In this document: positions 25,474-36,325 of the stretch, piece after piece | Position numbering within the stretch: position 1 is the stretch's first letter | Layout: each line of letters begins with the position of its first letter | Assembly: GCF_001434465.1 (NCBI RefSeq) | Contig: NZ_AZGE01000017.1 | Coordinates: 1 to 39,876, forward strand | Origin: Limosilactobacillus oris DSM 4864 | GTDB lineage: Bacteria > Bacillota > Bacilli > Lactobacillales > Lactobacillaceae | Length of the DNA: 39,876 nt | Direction: 5' to 3' | Notes under the pieces: generated by a model | Database searches by the model: none | Told to the model about the DNA's origin: nothing | Seen by the model: the letters and a program-made list of their open reading frames with translations, nothing else | Program-made: the position numbers and the translations under genes

Positions 25474-26275
25474 CTTTTTGATCCTTTAGGAATAACCGGC
25501 TAGCATTCTGGTAGGTTTGCCGGGCGACCCGGGATGGGGCCACCTGCTTCAATTCTGCAATTGCGTCGACGACAAACTTGGTAAAGGCCGGTTCGTTTTG
25601 CTTCCCCCGGTACGGCGCGGGTGTCAAATACGGGGCGTCGGTCTCCACCATCATCCGTGATAGTGGTACGGCCCGTACCGCCGCATGAACCTCTTCAGCG
25701 CTGCCAAAACTGGCGACCCCGCTGAAGGAAATCGCCATTCCCAGGTCCAGAAACTTCTCGGCCCATTCCGGCGACCCGTTAAAGCTGTGCATGACCCCGC
25801 CGAATTCATCGACGTGGCCGTCCTTTAGCAGTTCATAGGTATCAGCCAGTGCTTCCCGGCAGTGAATCGACACCGGCAGTTTCAGCTGCCGCGCCCAGTC
25901 CAACTGCTCGGCAAAAACCTCCTGCTGGCGGTCATGGGGAGATTGCTGGTCATTATAGTAGTCCAACCCGATTTCACCAATTGCCACGACCCGTGGATCG
26001 TGGACCTGTTCCCAGAGCGTTGCCTTAGCGTCTTCATCGAATGCCCGAATGTCCTCGGGATGCCAGCCGACGATTGGGTGCAGGTTCGAGTACCGTTGAC
26101 CAAGGGCCAGGGCCCGCTGGTTAAGGTTGGCATTAGAGCCCACAATGTTCATCTGAGTGACCCCGTAGTGAGCCGCCCGGTTTTCAAACGCCGGCACATC
26201 GTCGTAAAAGGGGTCGTCGTTGAGGTGGGTGTGGGAATCATAAACCTGGCGCCATTCTTGTTGCCGTTTTCCCAT
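25460..26275 (-). CDS. tatD: TatD family metal-dependent hydrolase
   Basis: A 271-residue TIM-barrel hydrolase of the TatD family, which shows DNase (3'-5' exonuclease) activity in several bacteria. Metal-binding motifs are DSHTHLND at the start, GEIGLDYY, SIHCREA, VMHSFNG and VETDAPYLTP. It starts three bases after the metG stop and overlaps rnmV, the same order as in Bacillus (metG-tatD-rnmV-ksgA). I infer co-transcription with metG. Confidence 0.94.
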   Translation of the reverse strand: MGKRQQEWRQVYDSHTHLNDDPFYDDVPAFENRAAHYGVTQMNIVGSNANLNQRALALGQRYSNLHPIVGWHPEDIRAFDEDAKATLWEQVHDPRVVAIGEIGLDYYNDQQSPHDRQQEVFAEQLDWARQLKLPVSIHCREALADTYELLKDGHVDEFGGVMHSFNGSPEWAEKFLDLGMAISFSGVASFGSAEEVHAAVRAVPLSRMMVETDAPYLTPAPYRGKQNEPAFTKFVVDAIAELKQVAPSRVARQTYQNASRLFLKDQKDDED

Positions 26276-26278
26276 CGC

Positions 26279-28348
<2,070 letters not shown>

Positions 28349-28381
28349 TTAGTATAGCATAGTTAACCGGTCGGTGCGGCC

Positions 28382-29236
28382 TTAAAACAGGTCGAGCTGT
28401 TCCGGTGACCGGGGTGCCAAGCCGGCGAAGTGGACGCCCATCATCTTTTGCAGAGCCAGGGCGTTTGGGGCAGCATCCTTACCAGAGTTGTTGTTAAAGA
28501 TAATACAGACTTCGCGTGGCTGGGGCGTCAGCTGCCGAATCTGCTGGGCAAACGTCGCCAATTCCTGGTCCGAATACTTGTACAGCGTGCGGGTCTTGCG
28601 CCAGCTCTGCCCCTGGTTGGCCCACCCTTTTTTATTGCGGCCATGCAAACGCAGCATGACCAGGTCAGGATTGGTCGTCACCAGCTTGAAGGGAACCGCT
28701 GTGACCTGGTCATGCGGCTCATCTGCCGCCACCAGGGTAAACTTGAGGTCTTGACAATAGCTAACCAGCGCGTCAACCACCCCCGGCTGATACCAGCTGC
28801 TATTGCGCAATTCCACCGCGACGGGGAGGTCACCGAGCCAGGCGCGAACCATTTTTAGGTAGTCGATATCGGCAACGCTGGCATCAAAGTAGGGTGGAAA
28901 CTGAAATAGGATTGTTTTCAACTGGCCACTCGCAACCAGTGGTGCCACGGTTCGCCGGTACTGAGCAAATAACTGCTCGACCTCCCCCTTTTCCTGGTTA
29001 CGCTTGTGCAGGGTCATCCCCTGGTTGGCCTTAACAATAAATTGGAAGTCTTCTGGAACCATTGTCAGCCAGTTTTGAATGGTCTTCATCTGGGGAAGCG
29101 CATAAAAGAACGTATCCACCTCCACTGTTGGAAAGTGTTGCGCGTACTCGTTCAGGGTGACCGGCCGTTGCTCACCGTGAATGAGTACCGGGTGTTCCGT
29201 CCAGGTCGTCATCCCCATCGTAATCTTTGCTGTCAT
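28382..29236 (-). CDS. DUF72 family protein (YecE-like)
   Basis: A 284-residue protein of the DUF72/YecE family, a TIM-barrel-like fold of unknown reaction. Family features are visible as FFYALPQMKTIQNWL, FIVKANQGMTLHKR, ILFQFPPYFD, VAVELRNSSWY, LRLHGRNKKGWA and VCIIFNNNSGKDAAPNAL. The ATG follows AGGAGGG. The 78-base gap to metG and the separate ribosome binding site suggest its own transcript. I cannot assign a substrate, and the neighbours do not suggest one. Confidence 0.88.
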   Translation of the reverse strand: MTAKITMGMTTWTEHPVLIHGEQRPVTLNEYAQHFPTVEVDTFFYALPQMKTIQNWLTMVPEDFQFIVKANQGMTLHKRNQEKGEVEQLFAQYRRTVAPLVASGQLKTILFQFPPYFDASVADIDYLKMVRAWLGDLPVAVELRNSSWYQPGVVDALVSYCQDLKFTLVAADEPHDQVTAVPFKLVTTNPDLVMLRLHGRNKKGWANQGQSWRKTRTLYKYSDQELATFAQQIRQLTPQPREVCIIFNNNSGKDAAPNALALQKMMGVHFAGLAPRSPEQLDLF

Positions 29237-29528
29237 TGTACCCTCCTATCAAACTGCCTTTCCCACCATTATGCCCCAGCAAGTCCCCTTATCTGAGAAA
29301 AATGCTCAGCAATTTCTTATAATTAGCAAAAGAATTTATATTCATTATTCAGCACTGCTTTTACGATTACAGCAAAGTTTATGCACTATCGTTGTACAAT
29401 ATGCACGTGGGTAGAAAGAGCCGTGATAAATTATGCAGCGTGTAAATTAGGACCAGGATGCACCGTCTTTGCTTCGCTCCTCCAACATGGTATCTTAATG
29501 GTGAAAAGAAATGAAGGGAGCGATCATA
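29237..29528. other. Intergenic region upstream of the 38-residue protein and the DUF72 gene
   Basis: It is AT-rich in its middle (29310-29400). A possible promoter for the mini-protein is TTGCTT then TATCTT with 16 bases between, near 29471-29498. A small hairpin (CTGAG with CTCAG, near 29294-29312) lies on the DUF72 side. A 70-codon frame through this region overlaps the mini-protein in another frame and lacks a ribosome binding site; I do not call it. Confidence 0.4.
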
Positions 29529-29645
29529 ATGTTACTAAATTCAAAGTTCTTTACTTTCAGCAAAAAAGGCAACCGGGCAAAAAAGAGCCGTAAATCTGGT
29601 TCATTACCCATCAAGGTTGATGGCAAGGTCGTCCTCTTTGCGTAA
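29529..29645 (+). CDS. Small basic protein of 38 residues, unknown function
   Basis: A 38-codon frame starts MLLNSKFFTFSKKGNRAKK and ends KVVLFA before TAA. The ribosome binding site AAGGGAG lies eight bases upstream of the ATG, and a strong terminator follows 23 bases after the stop, so the unit looks like a complete one-gene transcript. The middle contains nine Lys or Arg within about 14 residues, while both ends are hydrophobic. There is no Cys, signal peptide or membrane helix. It could be a nucleic-acid-binding or ribosome-associated peptide, or the coding part of a dual-function small RNA. I do not recognise a named family. Confidence 0.65.
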   Translation: MLLNSKFFTFSKKGNRAKKSRKSGSLPIKVDGKVVLFA

Positions 29646-29668
29646 CAATTAAACGATTATTTACCAGT

Positions 29669-29705
29669 AAAACGCGGAATTGAGTAAAACTCAACTCCGC
29701 GTTTT
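29669..29705. terminator. Bidirectional terminator between the mini-protein and the XRE regulator
   Basis: A 17-base stem (AAAACGCGGA..TTGAGT with ACTCAA..TCCGCGTTTT) has one mismatch, a three-base loop and T-runs on both strands. It separates convergent transcripts. Confidence 0.9.
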
Positions 29706-29710
29706 ATTTA

Positions 29711-30598
29711 TCACAAATCCGTTAGCTGCTTTTTAAGGGCCGCGGCCTGCAGTTCGACAACGCTATTCCCGTTAAAACGGGCAAAGACTAGTGCTGCCGA
29801 TAGTAAGTTTCCCACGGTCTCCGACGTTGCTCCCGCGCGCATTGCGTTATTCGCCGCTAGCAGCTTGACTCGGGGCATGAAAACGGTCAGGTAGCGGGCC
29901 GCACACAGGCGGCTGACCCGGGCGAGGGTCCGGTTGCTATCCGGCAGCCGCTTGCGAAGCGCTTGGTACTCCGCCACATAGTAGCACATCATTACGAGCC
30001 GGGCATACTGGGTATTTGTTAGGTCGGCCAGGTTTAGTGGGGCGGTAATTGTCCGCTCCAGGTAGTTGACCACCTTGGTGAAAAAGAATTCGGCGTTGCC
30101 CAGCCGGTTCTTCCGCGCGTACAAAATTCCACAACCCAGGTAGGCCAGCTGTGAAAAGACTGTCTGGTGTTCCTCATCCAGCTTATCAAGGATCTGGGTA
30201 AAGTTAAACATCGTTGTCACCGTCTGGTTGCTCGTCAGTGTATCAATCATCCCTTTGAGGTAGTAATACTGCATCCGGGCCTTGGCAGTCGTCAGCTGGC
30301 GTTCCCGAACCTGGTTCAGGGTCTTGATTGCCAGGGGGAACTGTTCCCCCAGCAAATAATGTTCGGCCTGGTCCAGGACTGTCCGGCGGTGCGGCTGCGG
30401 GGCCACGTTCTGTTCACTGAGTTCTCCCAGGGACATTTCCAGCCGTTGGCAAAGCTGCTCCAGAATTTTGACCGAGGGGACCCGGCCCTTATTTTCAAAC
30501 TTGCTAAGGGTCGACTGCGTACAGATACCAGCGCACAGCTCGGCCTGGGAGAAGCCCATTCGTTTGCGTTGCTGGACAAATTTGCGGATATCCATCAC
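29711..30598 (-). CDS. XRE-family regulator with C-terminal TPR-like domain (Rgg/PlcR-like)
   Basis: A 295-residue protein. The N-terminal helix-turn-helix (about 5-62) reads FVQQRKRMGFSQAELCAGICTQSTLSKFENKGRVPS and is clearly of the XRE type. The remainder is all-helical with tetratricopeptide-like spacing, as in Rgg, MutR and PlcR regulators that respond to short peptides. No peptide pheromone gene is seen beside it, although the 38-residue protein lies convergent to it. It begins 12 bases after the sufT stop, so it probably belongs to the suf transcript. GTG at 30598 and ATG at 30595 are both possible starts. Its target is unknown. Confidence 0.82.
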   Translation of the reverse strand: MMDIRKFVQQRKRMGFSQAELCAGICTQSTLSKFENKGRVPSVKILEQLCQRLEMSLGELSEQNVAPQPHRRTVLDQAEHYLLGEQFPLAIKTLNQVRERQLTTAKARMQYYYLKGMIDTLTSNQTVTTMFNFTQILDKLDEEHQTVFSQLAYLGCGILYARKNRLGNAEFFFTKVVNYLERTITAPLNLADLTNTQYARLVMMCYYVAEYQALRKRLPDSNRTLARVSRLCAARYLTVFMPRVKLLAANNAMRAGATSETVGNLLSAALVFARFNGNSVVELQAAALKKQLTDL

Positions 30599-30610
30599 TA
30601 TTCAACCCCT

Positions 30611-30943
30611 TTAACCATGCAGTCCCAGTGCAATCTTGGCAAACCGGCTCATCCGGTCAATCCCCCAAGCTGGTTCCCAGACCAGGTTGATTTTACAGTC
30701 GTTGACACCGTCAACCGAAGTGGCAGCCTTGGTAATTGCCTCGTTCAGGAAATCACCCAGTGGACAGCCCATGGTGGTTAGGGTCATCGTGATAATACAG
30801 TGGCCCTCTTCATCTACCTGGACATCGTAAATCAGGCCGAGGTTAACCAGGTCAATCCCCAGTTCCGGGTCAATGACCTGTTCCAGGGCTCCCATGACCG
30901 CGTCTTCCGTCGGTGAATACTGGCGTTCTTGTTCATCTGCCAT
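30611..30943 (-). CDS. sufT: Iron-sulfur cluster assembly factor SufT (DUF59/MIP18 family)
   Basis: A 110-residue protein of the DUF59 family, whose members act in iron-sulfur protein maturation. The family core AVMGALEQVIDPELGIDLVNLGLIYDV and the conserved Cys in TLTTMGCPLGDFL are present, followed by VWEPAWGIDRMS. SufT is an accessory factor needed mainly when demand for iron-sulfur clusters is high in Firmicutes. It starts 14 bases after sufB and has an AGGAGG ribosome binding site, so it closes the iron-sulfur part of the operon. Confidence 0.9.
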   Translation of the reverse strand: MADEQERQYSPTEDAVMGALEQVIDPELGIDLVNLGLIYDVQVDEEGHCIITMTLTTMGCPLGDFLNEAITKAATSVDGVNDCKINLVWEPAWGIDRMSRFAKIALGLHG

Positions 30944-30957
30944 GTTACTTCCTCCTT

Positions 30958-32367
30958 TTAACCGATTGAGCCTTCCATTTCGAAGCTAATCAGCCGGTTG
31001 AGCTCAACCGCGTATTCCATCGGCAGCTGCTTGGTGAATGGCTCCACGAAGCCCATGATAATCATTTCAGTGGCCTTGGCTTCGGAAATTCCCCGGCTCA
31101 TCAAGTAGTAGAGTTGTTCTTCCGAAATCTTGGAAACCTTGGCCTCGTGTTCCATCGCCACGTGGGCGTTATCGATTTCATTGTACGGAATCGTATCTGA
31201 CGAGGACTGGTCATCCATGATGATTGTGTCACACTCAACGTGGGCCTTCGAGCCGTCAGAGTGCTTGCCAAAGCGGACTGTCCCCCGGTAATCCGTTGAA
31301 CCACCAGTCTTGGCAATCGACTTGGAGACAATCGAGCTGGACGTGTTCTTGGCATTATGGATCATCCGGGCACCGGAATCCTGGTGAATCCCGTTGCTGG
31401 CAACCGCGATTGAGAGCATCGTCCCCCGGGCTCCCTCGCCGTTCAGGTAAACACTCGGGTACTTCATCGTTACCTTTGAGCCAAGGTTACCATCGACCCA
31501 TTCCATAGTAGCGTTTTCGGCCGCGGCTGCCCGCTTGGTTTCCAGACTGTAAACATTATCAGACCAGTTTTGAATGGTCGTGTACCGACAGTAAGCATCC
31601 TTGCAGACGTTCACTTCTACGACCGCCGCGTGGAGGCTGTCAGAAGAGTAGTTCGGGGCGGTACATCCTTCAACGTAGTCCACGCTGGCCCCCTCGTCGA
31701 CAATAATCAGGGTCCGTTCAAACTGACCGGTGTTTTCCGCGTTCAGCCGGAAGTAGGACTGGATTGGCGTCTTGGTCTTAACGCCCTTTGGCACGTAGAT
31801 AAAGGAACCACCAGACCAGACCGCCGCGTTTAGGGCCGCAAACTTGTTATCGGTTGGCTGAACCAGCTTGCCAAACCACTTCCTGAAGAGGTCCGGGTAT
31901 TCCCGGAGGGCGGTATCCGTATCGGTGAAGATGATGCCCAGTTTGGCAAATTCATTCTTCATGTTGTGGTAAACCACTTCCGATTCGTACTGGGCTGAGG
32001 ACCCGGCCAGGTACTTCCGCTCGGCTTCAGGGACTCCTAAGCGGTCAAAGGTCTTCTTGAGATCTTCCGGCACGTCCTTCCAGTCCCGGAACTTCTTGTC
32101 GGTCATCTTCTGGTAGTAAAGCATGTTTTTGAGGTCCAGCTCGGATAGGTCCGGCCCGAACTTTGGCATTGGCAGCTTCTTGTAGATGTGGTAGGCCTTG
32201 AGCCGGTAATCCAGCATCCATTGTGGTTCATGCTTTGCCGCCGAGATCTGGCGAACAACCTCTTCCGTCAGGCCCCGTCCCGTCGAGTAAACTGGCTTCA
32301 CGTCATCGTGAAAGCCATATTCGTACTTTTCATCGCCGTTTACGATGCTTGCTGCATCCTCGCTCAT
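30958..32367 (-). CDS. sufB: Fe-S cluster assembly scaffold subunit SufB
   Basis: The main scaffold subunit of the SufBCD complex on which iron-sulfur clusters are built. The 469 residues include [59 protein letters not shown], and [16 protein letters not shown]. The C-terminal helices follow [21 protein letters not shown]. Its ATG overlaps the sufU TGA by four bases. The beta-helix core is shared with SufD, as expected for paralogues. Confidence 0.97.
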   Translation of the reverse strand: MSEDAASIVNGDEKYEYGFHDDVKPVYSTGRGLTEEVVRQISAAKHEPQWMLDYRLKAYHIYKKLPMPKFGPDLSELDLKNMLYYQKMTDKKFRDWKDVPEDLKKTFDRLGVPEAERKYLAGSSAQYESEVVYHNMKNEFAKLGIIFTDTDTALREYPDLFRKWFGKLVQPTDNKFAALNAAVWSGGSFIYVPKGVKTKTPIQSYFRLNAENTGQFERTLIIVDEGASVDYVEGCTAPNYSSDSLHAAVVEVNVCKDAYCRYTTIQNWSDNVYSLETKRAAAAENATMEWVDGNLGSKVTMKYPSVYLNGEGARGTMLSIAVASNGIHQDSGARMIHNAKNTSSSIVSKSIAKTGGSTDYRGTVRFGKHSDGSKAHVECDTIIMDDQSSSDTIPYNEIDNAHVAMEHEAKVSKISEEQLYYLMSRGISEAKATEMIIMGFVEPFTKQLPMEYAVELNRLISFEMEGSIG

Positions 32368-32822
32368 TGCTCTTCCTCCTCATCATCTTTCTTCAGTAAG
32401 GCCCGTTGCAGTGCCCACCAGGAAATCGTGGCGCATTTAATCCGGGCAGGGAATTCCATAATACTGGTTAAAATCTGTGCATCCCCCAGCTGGTCAAGAT
32501 CAGCCTGGGAGTGCTGCTTGCCGATTGCCATGTCAGAAAAGGTCTTCGCCATTGCCAGGGCCTCGTCAGTTGTTTTCCCCTTTACTGCTTCGGTCATCAT
32601 GCTGGCTGAGGCCTGGCTGATGGTACAACCAGAACCGGAATAGCCGATATCCTTGATCCGACCGTCTTCCACATCGACGGCCACGTTAATGGTATCGCCG
32701 CAAGTCGGGTTGTGGACCGTCATCTTACTCGTGGCCTGCGGAATGTCGTGCTTGTTATGCGGGTGATTGGCGTGGTCCAAAATCACCTCACGGTATAAGC
32801 CGTTTAACTTAGATAGTCCCAC
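32364..32822 (-). CDS. sufU: Zinc-dependent sulfurtransferase SufU
   Basis: SufU receives sulfur from the cysteine desulfurase SufS and passes it to the SufBCD scaffold in Gram-positives. The zinc/sulfur-transfer residues are visible: Cys and Asp in NPTCGD, Cys in [10 protein letters not shown], and Cys in [10 protein letters not shown] longer frame with 11 extra residues lies wholly within sufS. GTG at 32820-32822, with AAGGAG about ten bases upstream, gives the usual N-terminus [16 protein letters not shown] and 152 residues. It overlaps sufS by 14 bases and sufB by four. The C-terminus is a run of Asp and Glu. Confidence 0.95.
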   Translation of the reverse strand: MGLSKLNGLYREVILDHANHPHNKHDIPQATSKMTVHNPTCGDTINVAVDVEDGRIKDIGYSGSGCTISQASASMMTEAVKGKTTDEALAMAKTFSDMAIGKQHSQADLDQLGDAQILTSIMEFPARIKCATISWWALQRALLKKDDEEEEQ

Positions 32823-34047
32823 CGTTAAAGAACTCCTTTGTTGCCTTGATGGCATTAATCAGTTGATCTGCATCTTTTTGTGTATTGTAAAAGTAGAAGC
32901 TGGCCCGGGTCGTTGCGGCTACCCCCAATGCGGCCATTAGCGGCTGCGCACAGTGGTGGCCGGCCCGAACCGCGACCCCTTCCGCATCCAGGGCGGTTGC
33001 GACGTCATGCGGGTGAATTCCCGCCATGTTAAAGGCAATCACGCCAGTATGCTGCTGGGGGTCCTGGGGCCCATAAACCGTTACGTACGGGATCGCCTCC
33101 AGCTGCGGCAGGACATAATCAACCAGTTCCTGTTCCTTCGCAGCCACCTGGTCCATCCCGATCTTTTCGAGGTAATCAACCGCGGTCCCCAGGGCAATCG
33201 CTCCGGCAATGTTTTGCGTTCCCGCTTCAAATTTAAACGGGATGTCGGCAAACTCGGTCCGGTCGCGATAAACGGCACTGATCATTTCCCCGCCGTACTG
33301 GTACGGGGGCATCTCCCGCAGCAAGTCCGCCTTGCCATAGAGGACCCCGATTCCAGTCGGCCCCATCATCTTGTGGCCGGAAAAGGCATAGAAATCAACG
33401 TCCAGGTCCTGAACGTCGACCGGCATATGGGGAACTGACTGCGCCCCGTCGCCAACGATAATTGCGCCGTGCTGGTGGGCCAGCTGGGCTAAATCTTTGA
33501 GCGGGTTAACGGTTCCGAGCACGTTGCTGGCATGGGCCACGGCAACGATCTTCGTCTTGTCAGTAATTTTCTGCCGGGCATCGGCCATGTCCAGCGTCCC
33601 GTCCGGGGTCAATTCAATGTACTTGAGCTTGGCGTGCTTCTTAATTGCCAACTGCTGCCAGGGAATCAGGTTGCTGTGGTGTTCCATGATTGAAATTACA
33701 ATTTCGTCGCCGTCATGGATATTTTGTTCGCCATAAGTCGACGCTACCAGGTTCAGGCCATCAGTGCAGCCCTTGGTAAAAATAATTTCCCGGTTATCGG
33801 CGGCATTGATGAAGTGCTGAACCTTCTTGCGGGCCTCTTCGTACTGGGTCGTCGCCCGTTCCGCCAGGGTATGGACACCCCGGTGAACGTTCGCGTTGTC
33901 GTGTTCGTAAAAGTGAACCAAGGTGTCAACGACCTGCTTGGGCTTCTGGGCCGTCGCCGCGTTATCCAGGTAGGCCAGCCGTTCACCGTTTACCTGCTGG
34001 TCCAGGATGGGAAAATCAGCGGACAAATCATTGATATTGTTGACCAT
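32809..34047 (-). CDS. sufS: Cysteine desulfurase SufS
   Basis: A pyridoxal-phosphate enzyme that releases sulfur from L-cysteine as a persulfide for iron-sulfur assembly. The 412 residues show YLDNAATAQKP at the start and NVHRGVHTLAERAT. The PLP Lys is in DFYAFSGHKMMGPTGIGVL, and the active-site Cys is in VAVRAGHHCAQPLM near the C-terminus. It is a group II desulfurase by the short loop before the active Cys, which needs SufU as partner, consistent with the next gene. AAAGGAAG precedes the ATG, and it overlaps the end of sufD by 20 bases. Confidence 0.97.
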   Translation of the reverse strand: MVNNINDLSADFPILDQQVNGERLAYLDNAATAQKPKQVVDTLVHFYEHDNANVHRGVHTLAERATTQYEEARKKVQHFINAADNREIIFTKGCTDGLNLVASTYGEQNIHDGDEIVISIMEHHSNLIPWQQLAIKKHAKLKYIELTPDGTLDMADARQKITDKTKIVAVAHASNVLGTVNPLKDLAQLAHQHGAIIVGDGAQSVPHMPVDVQDLDVDFYAFSGHKMMGPTGIGVLYGKADLLREMPPYQYGGEMISAVYRDRTEFADIPFKFEAGTQNIAGAIALGTAVDYLEKIGMDQVAAKEQELVDYVLPQLEAIPYVTVYGPQDPQQHTGVIAFNMAGIHPHDVATALDAEGVAVRAGHHCAQPLMAALGVAATTRASFYFYNTQKDADQLINAIKATKEFFNGGTI

Positions 34048-35314
34048 CGGTAAGCTTCCTTTCTAGAATTTCCACCAGTTTGTTCCGTACATCTGCAGCC
34101 GGAATGGCACTAAGAACGGCGCCTAAGAAGCCCCGGATAACCATCCGTTCCGCCTGCTTACGGGGAATTCCCCGACTCATCAAGTAGTACATCTGGTGGG
34201 GGTCAACGGGGCCCACACTGGCTGCATGCCCGGCCTCCACGTCGTTTTCATCAATCAGCAGGATTGGGTTGGCATCACCGCGGGCCTGGTCAGACATAAT
34301 CAGGACCCGGTTCTGCTGGTCAGCCTTGGAACCGTGGGCGCCGTGGATAATCTGACCGATTCCGTTAAAAATCAGTTCGGAATTTTCCAGGATTACCCCC
34401 CGCTGGTTAATCAGACCAGTCGTGTGCTTACCGTGGTTAGTCACCCGGTTGTTGACCCCGACCTCTTGCTTCCGGGTCGTGACCGCAATCATCTTGGAGT
34501 TGGCATAGCCACCTTCACCCAGCAGCTCAGAGTCCATGTCACCGACTGTGTCACCATCGTTCATCAGGCCAACCGCCCATTCAACATGGGCATCCCGACC
34601 AATATCGGCCCGCCGTTTGAAGTAGGTGTGGGTCTGGGCGCCCAGCTCATCCAGGGACGAGAAGTCAATCTCACTGTTATCCCGGGCAATCAATTCAATC
34701 ATCATGTTTGCCGGATTAGCCTGGTCGCCGACCGTGGTCAGGTGCTGGATAAACTTGACCTTGCTGCCCCGGTCCGCCACGACCAGAATATGAGAAACCA
34801 AGGGCTGGTCTTGGGTATTGTCCTGGACCAGTTCTGCTTCAATCGGCTTTTCAATCTCGACGTTCTTAGGGACGTAGAGGAATAAGCCGGCGTTTAAGTA
34901 GGCTACGTGGTAAGCCGTCAGCAGGTTTTCGTCGGTTTTGATTGCCGACATAAAGTACTTTTCAAACATCTCGGGGTACTGCCGGGCTGCGGTAAAAATA
35001 TCGGTCAGCACCACGCCGGCCGCCCGCAGACGTTCCGGAATGTGAACCTTGACCGTCGTCTGCCCGACCTGGGTCACCCGGATCACTTCATCGTCCGGAG
35101 CTATCTTCTCTAAGTCAGTATCCGATGATACCCATTCCAGAGGCTGGTCAGCGATTAGCGGCCAGTCACGGAAGTTAAACCGCTGCATCCGGGGCAGGCG
35201 GAGTTGTGCCATCAGGTCCCGCGCTGCAAGCCGCCGTTCTAAGAGGCTGGCCGGCTCCTCATTTTGCTGGCTCGCCACGGTCAGCTGCTGTTTTGCTTCT
35301 GCTAAATCAGTCAT
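34028..35314 (-). CDS. sufD: Fe-S cluster assembly subunit SufD
   Basis: The SufB paralogue of the SufBCD scaffold. The 428-residue protein has an N-terminal helical part, a beta-helix core with LFLYVPKNVEIEKPIEAEL and ISHILVVADRGSKVKF, and a C-terminal part with [29 protein letters not shown], which includes the conserved His of SufD. It has AGGAGG upstream and begins 11 bases after sufC. It contains no Cys in the core, as usual for this subunit in Firmicutes. Confidence 0.95.
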   Translation of the reverse strand: MTDLAEAKQQLTVASQQNEEPASLLERRLAARDLMAQLRLPRMQRFNFRDWPLIADQPLEWVSSDTDLEKIAPDDEVIRVTQVGQTTVKVHIPERLRAAGVVLTDIFTAARQYPEMFEKYFMSAIKTDENLLTAYHVAYLNAGLFLYVPKNVEIEKPIEAELVQDNTQDQPLVSHILVVADRGSKVKFIQHLTTVGDQANPANMMIELIARDNSEIDFSSLDELGAQTHTYFKRRADIGRDAHVEWAVGLMNDGDTVGDMDSELLGEGGYANSKMIAVTTRKQEVGVNNRVTNHGKHTTGLINQRGVILENSELIFNGIGQIIHGAHGSKADQQNRVLIMSDQARGDANPILLIDENDVEAGHAASVGPVDPHQMYYLMSRGIPRKQAERMVIRGFLGAVLSAIPAADVRNKLVEILERKLTDGQQYQ

Positions 35315-35325
35315 TCCAGCACCTC

Positions 35326-36123
35326 CTAGTCCTCATCATCGACCAGTTTGATGTCCAGGCCCAATTCGTCACGCAGGCCAGCGTAACCTTCGTCTTCCAA
35401 CTTTTTAGCCAGTTCTGGGCCCCCGGTCTTGACGATTTGACCATCCATCATGACGTGGACGGTGTCCGGAACAATGTAATTCAGCAGGCGCTGGTAGTGG
35501 GTGATAATCAGGGAACCGAAGTTGTCGCCCCGCATGGAGTTGACCCCCTTGGCAACGACCTTTAAGGCGTCAATGTCCAAGCCAGAGTCAATTTCGTCGA
35601 GAATGGCAAAAGTTGGTTCAATCATCAGCAGCTGCAGAATTTCGTTCCGCTTCTTTTCCCCACCGGAGAAGCCTTCGTTGAGGTACCGTTCCGTCATCTT
35701 CTGGCTCATGTCCAGCAGATCCAGGTTCTTGTCGAGCTTCTTAATGAAGTCCATGACGGAAATCTGGTCGTCTTCTGGCCGACGGGCATTGATGGCAGCC
35801 CGGAGGAATTCGGCGTTAGTGACCCCCTGGATTTCTGCCGGGTACTGCATAGCCAAGAAGAGCCCCTTGCGTGCCCGTTCATCGACTGGCATGTCAACAA
35901 TGCTTTCACCGTTTAAGAGGATGTCACCCTGGGTCACGTGGTAGCCGGGCTGGCCCATGATGGTCTGGGAAAGGGTCGACTTCCCCGTCCCGTTTGGTCC
36001 CATAATGGCGTGGATCTCGCCGGTCTGCATCTTGAGGTTGACTCCCTTGAGGATTTCCTTTTCCTTCTTACTTTCCTCATCTTTTACTGAAACATGCAAA
36101 TCACGCACTTCGAGTGTGGCCAT
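35326..36123 (-). CDS. sufC: Fe-S cluster assembly ATPase SufC
   Basis: The ABC-type ATPase of the SufBCD scaffold. The 265 residues contain Walker A as GPNGTGKSTL, the Q-loop, the signature FSGGEKKRNEI, Walker B as FAILDEIDSGLDIDAL and the switch His in LIITHYQRLLNYI. It is the first gene of the operon (sufC-D-S-U-B-T-regulator) and has AAGGGGATG as ribosome binding region. The promoter and possible operators lie in the AT-rich gap shared with feoA. Confidence 0.97.
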   Translation of the reverse strand: MATLEVRDLHVSVKDEESKKEKEILKGVNLKMQTGEIHAIMGPNGTGKSTLSQTIMGQPGYHVTQGDILLNGESIVDMPVDERARKGLFLAMQYPAEIQGVTNAEFLRAAINARRPEDDQISVMDFIKKLDKNLDLLDMSQKMTERYLNEGFSGGEKKRNEILQLLMIEPTFAILDEIDSGLDIDALKVVAKGVNSMRGDNFGSLIITHYQRLLNYIVPDTVHVMMDGQIVKTGGPELAKKLEDEGYAGLRDELGLDIKLVDDED

Positions 36124-36145
36124 TTGTAAAGCATCCCCTTAATTT

Positions 36146-36163
36146 AATATTCCTAAATATTCC
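36146..36163. promoter_or_regulatory. Direct repeats in the suf leader, possible operator
   Basis: Two copies of AATATTCC (36146-36153 and 36156-36163) are exactly ten bases apart, one helical turn. They lie between the suf promoter and sufC. A related GGAATAAT occurs in the feo leader at 36300-36307. The regulator is unknown. Confidence 0.35.
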
Positions 36164-36194
36164 AAAAATATCAGGTTAAAAATAATACAATTCT

Positions 36195-36222
36195 ATTATA
36201 ACCGAATATTTTTAAATTAAAA
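36195..36222 (-). promoter_or_regulatory. Promoter of the suf operon
   Basis: On the minus strand TTTTAA and TATAAT are 16 bases apart. Transcription would start near 36188, leaving a leader of about 65 bases before sufC. Confidence 0.55.
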
Positions 36223-36238
36223 CTTAACATTCGATTAT

Positions 36239-36266
36239 TTTTCAACCGCTTACACGGTAGTATAAT
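36239..36266 (+). promoter_or_regulatory. Promoter of the feo operon
   Basis: TTTTCA and TATAAT (36261-36266) are 16 bases apart. The leader of about 55 bases to the feoA ATG contains a perfect 14-base palindrome, ATTATTGGAATAAT (36294-36307), which may be an operator. Confidence 0.55.
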
Positions 36267-36325
36267 GGAGATGTAATAATTGGTTTTTTATATATTATTG
36301 GAATAATGAATTGTGAGGAAGTAAT

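Noticed and set aside
29381-29593. 70-codon frame upstream of and overlapping the 38-residue protein
   Set aside because: No ribosome binding site, and the overlapping 38-codon frame has a better start signal and composition.
34196-34885. 229-codon frame antisense to sufD
   Set aside because: Shadow of sufD with no ribosome binding site and no recognisable domain; similar antisense frames occur opposite tatD, metG and pyrG.
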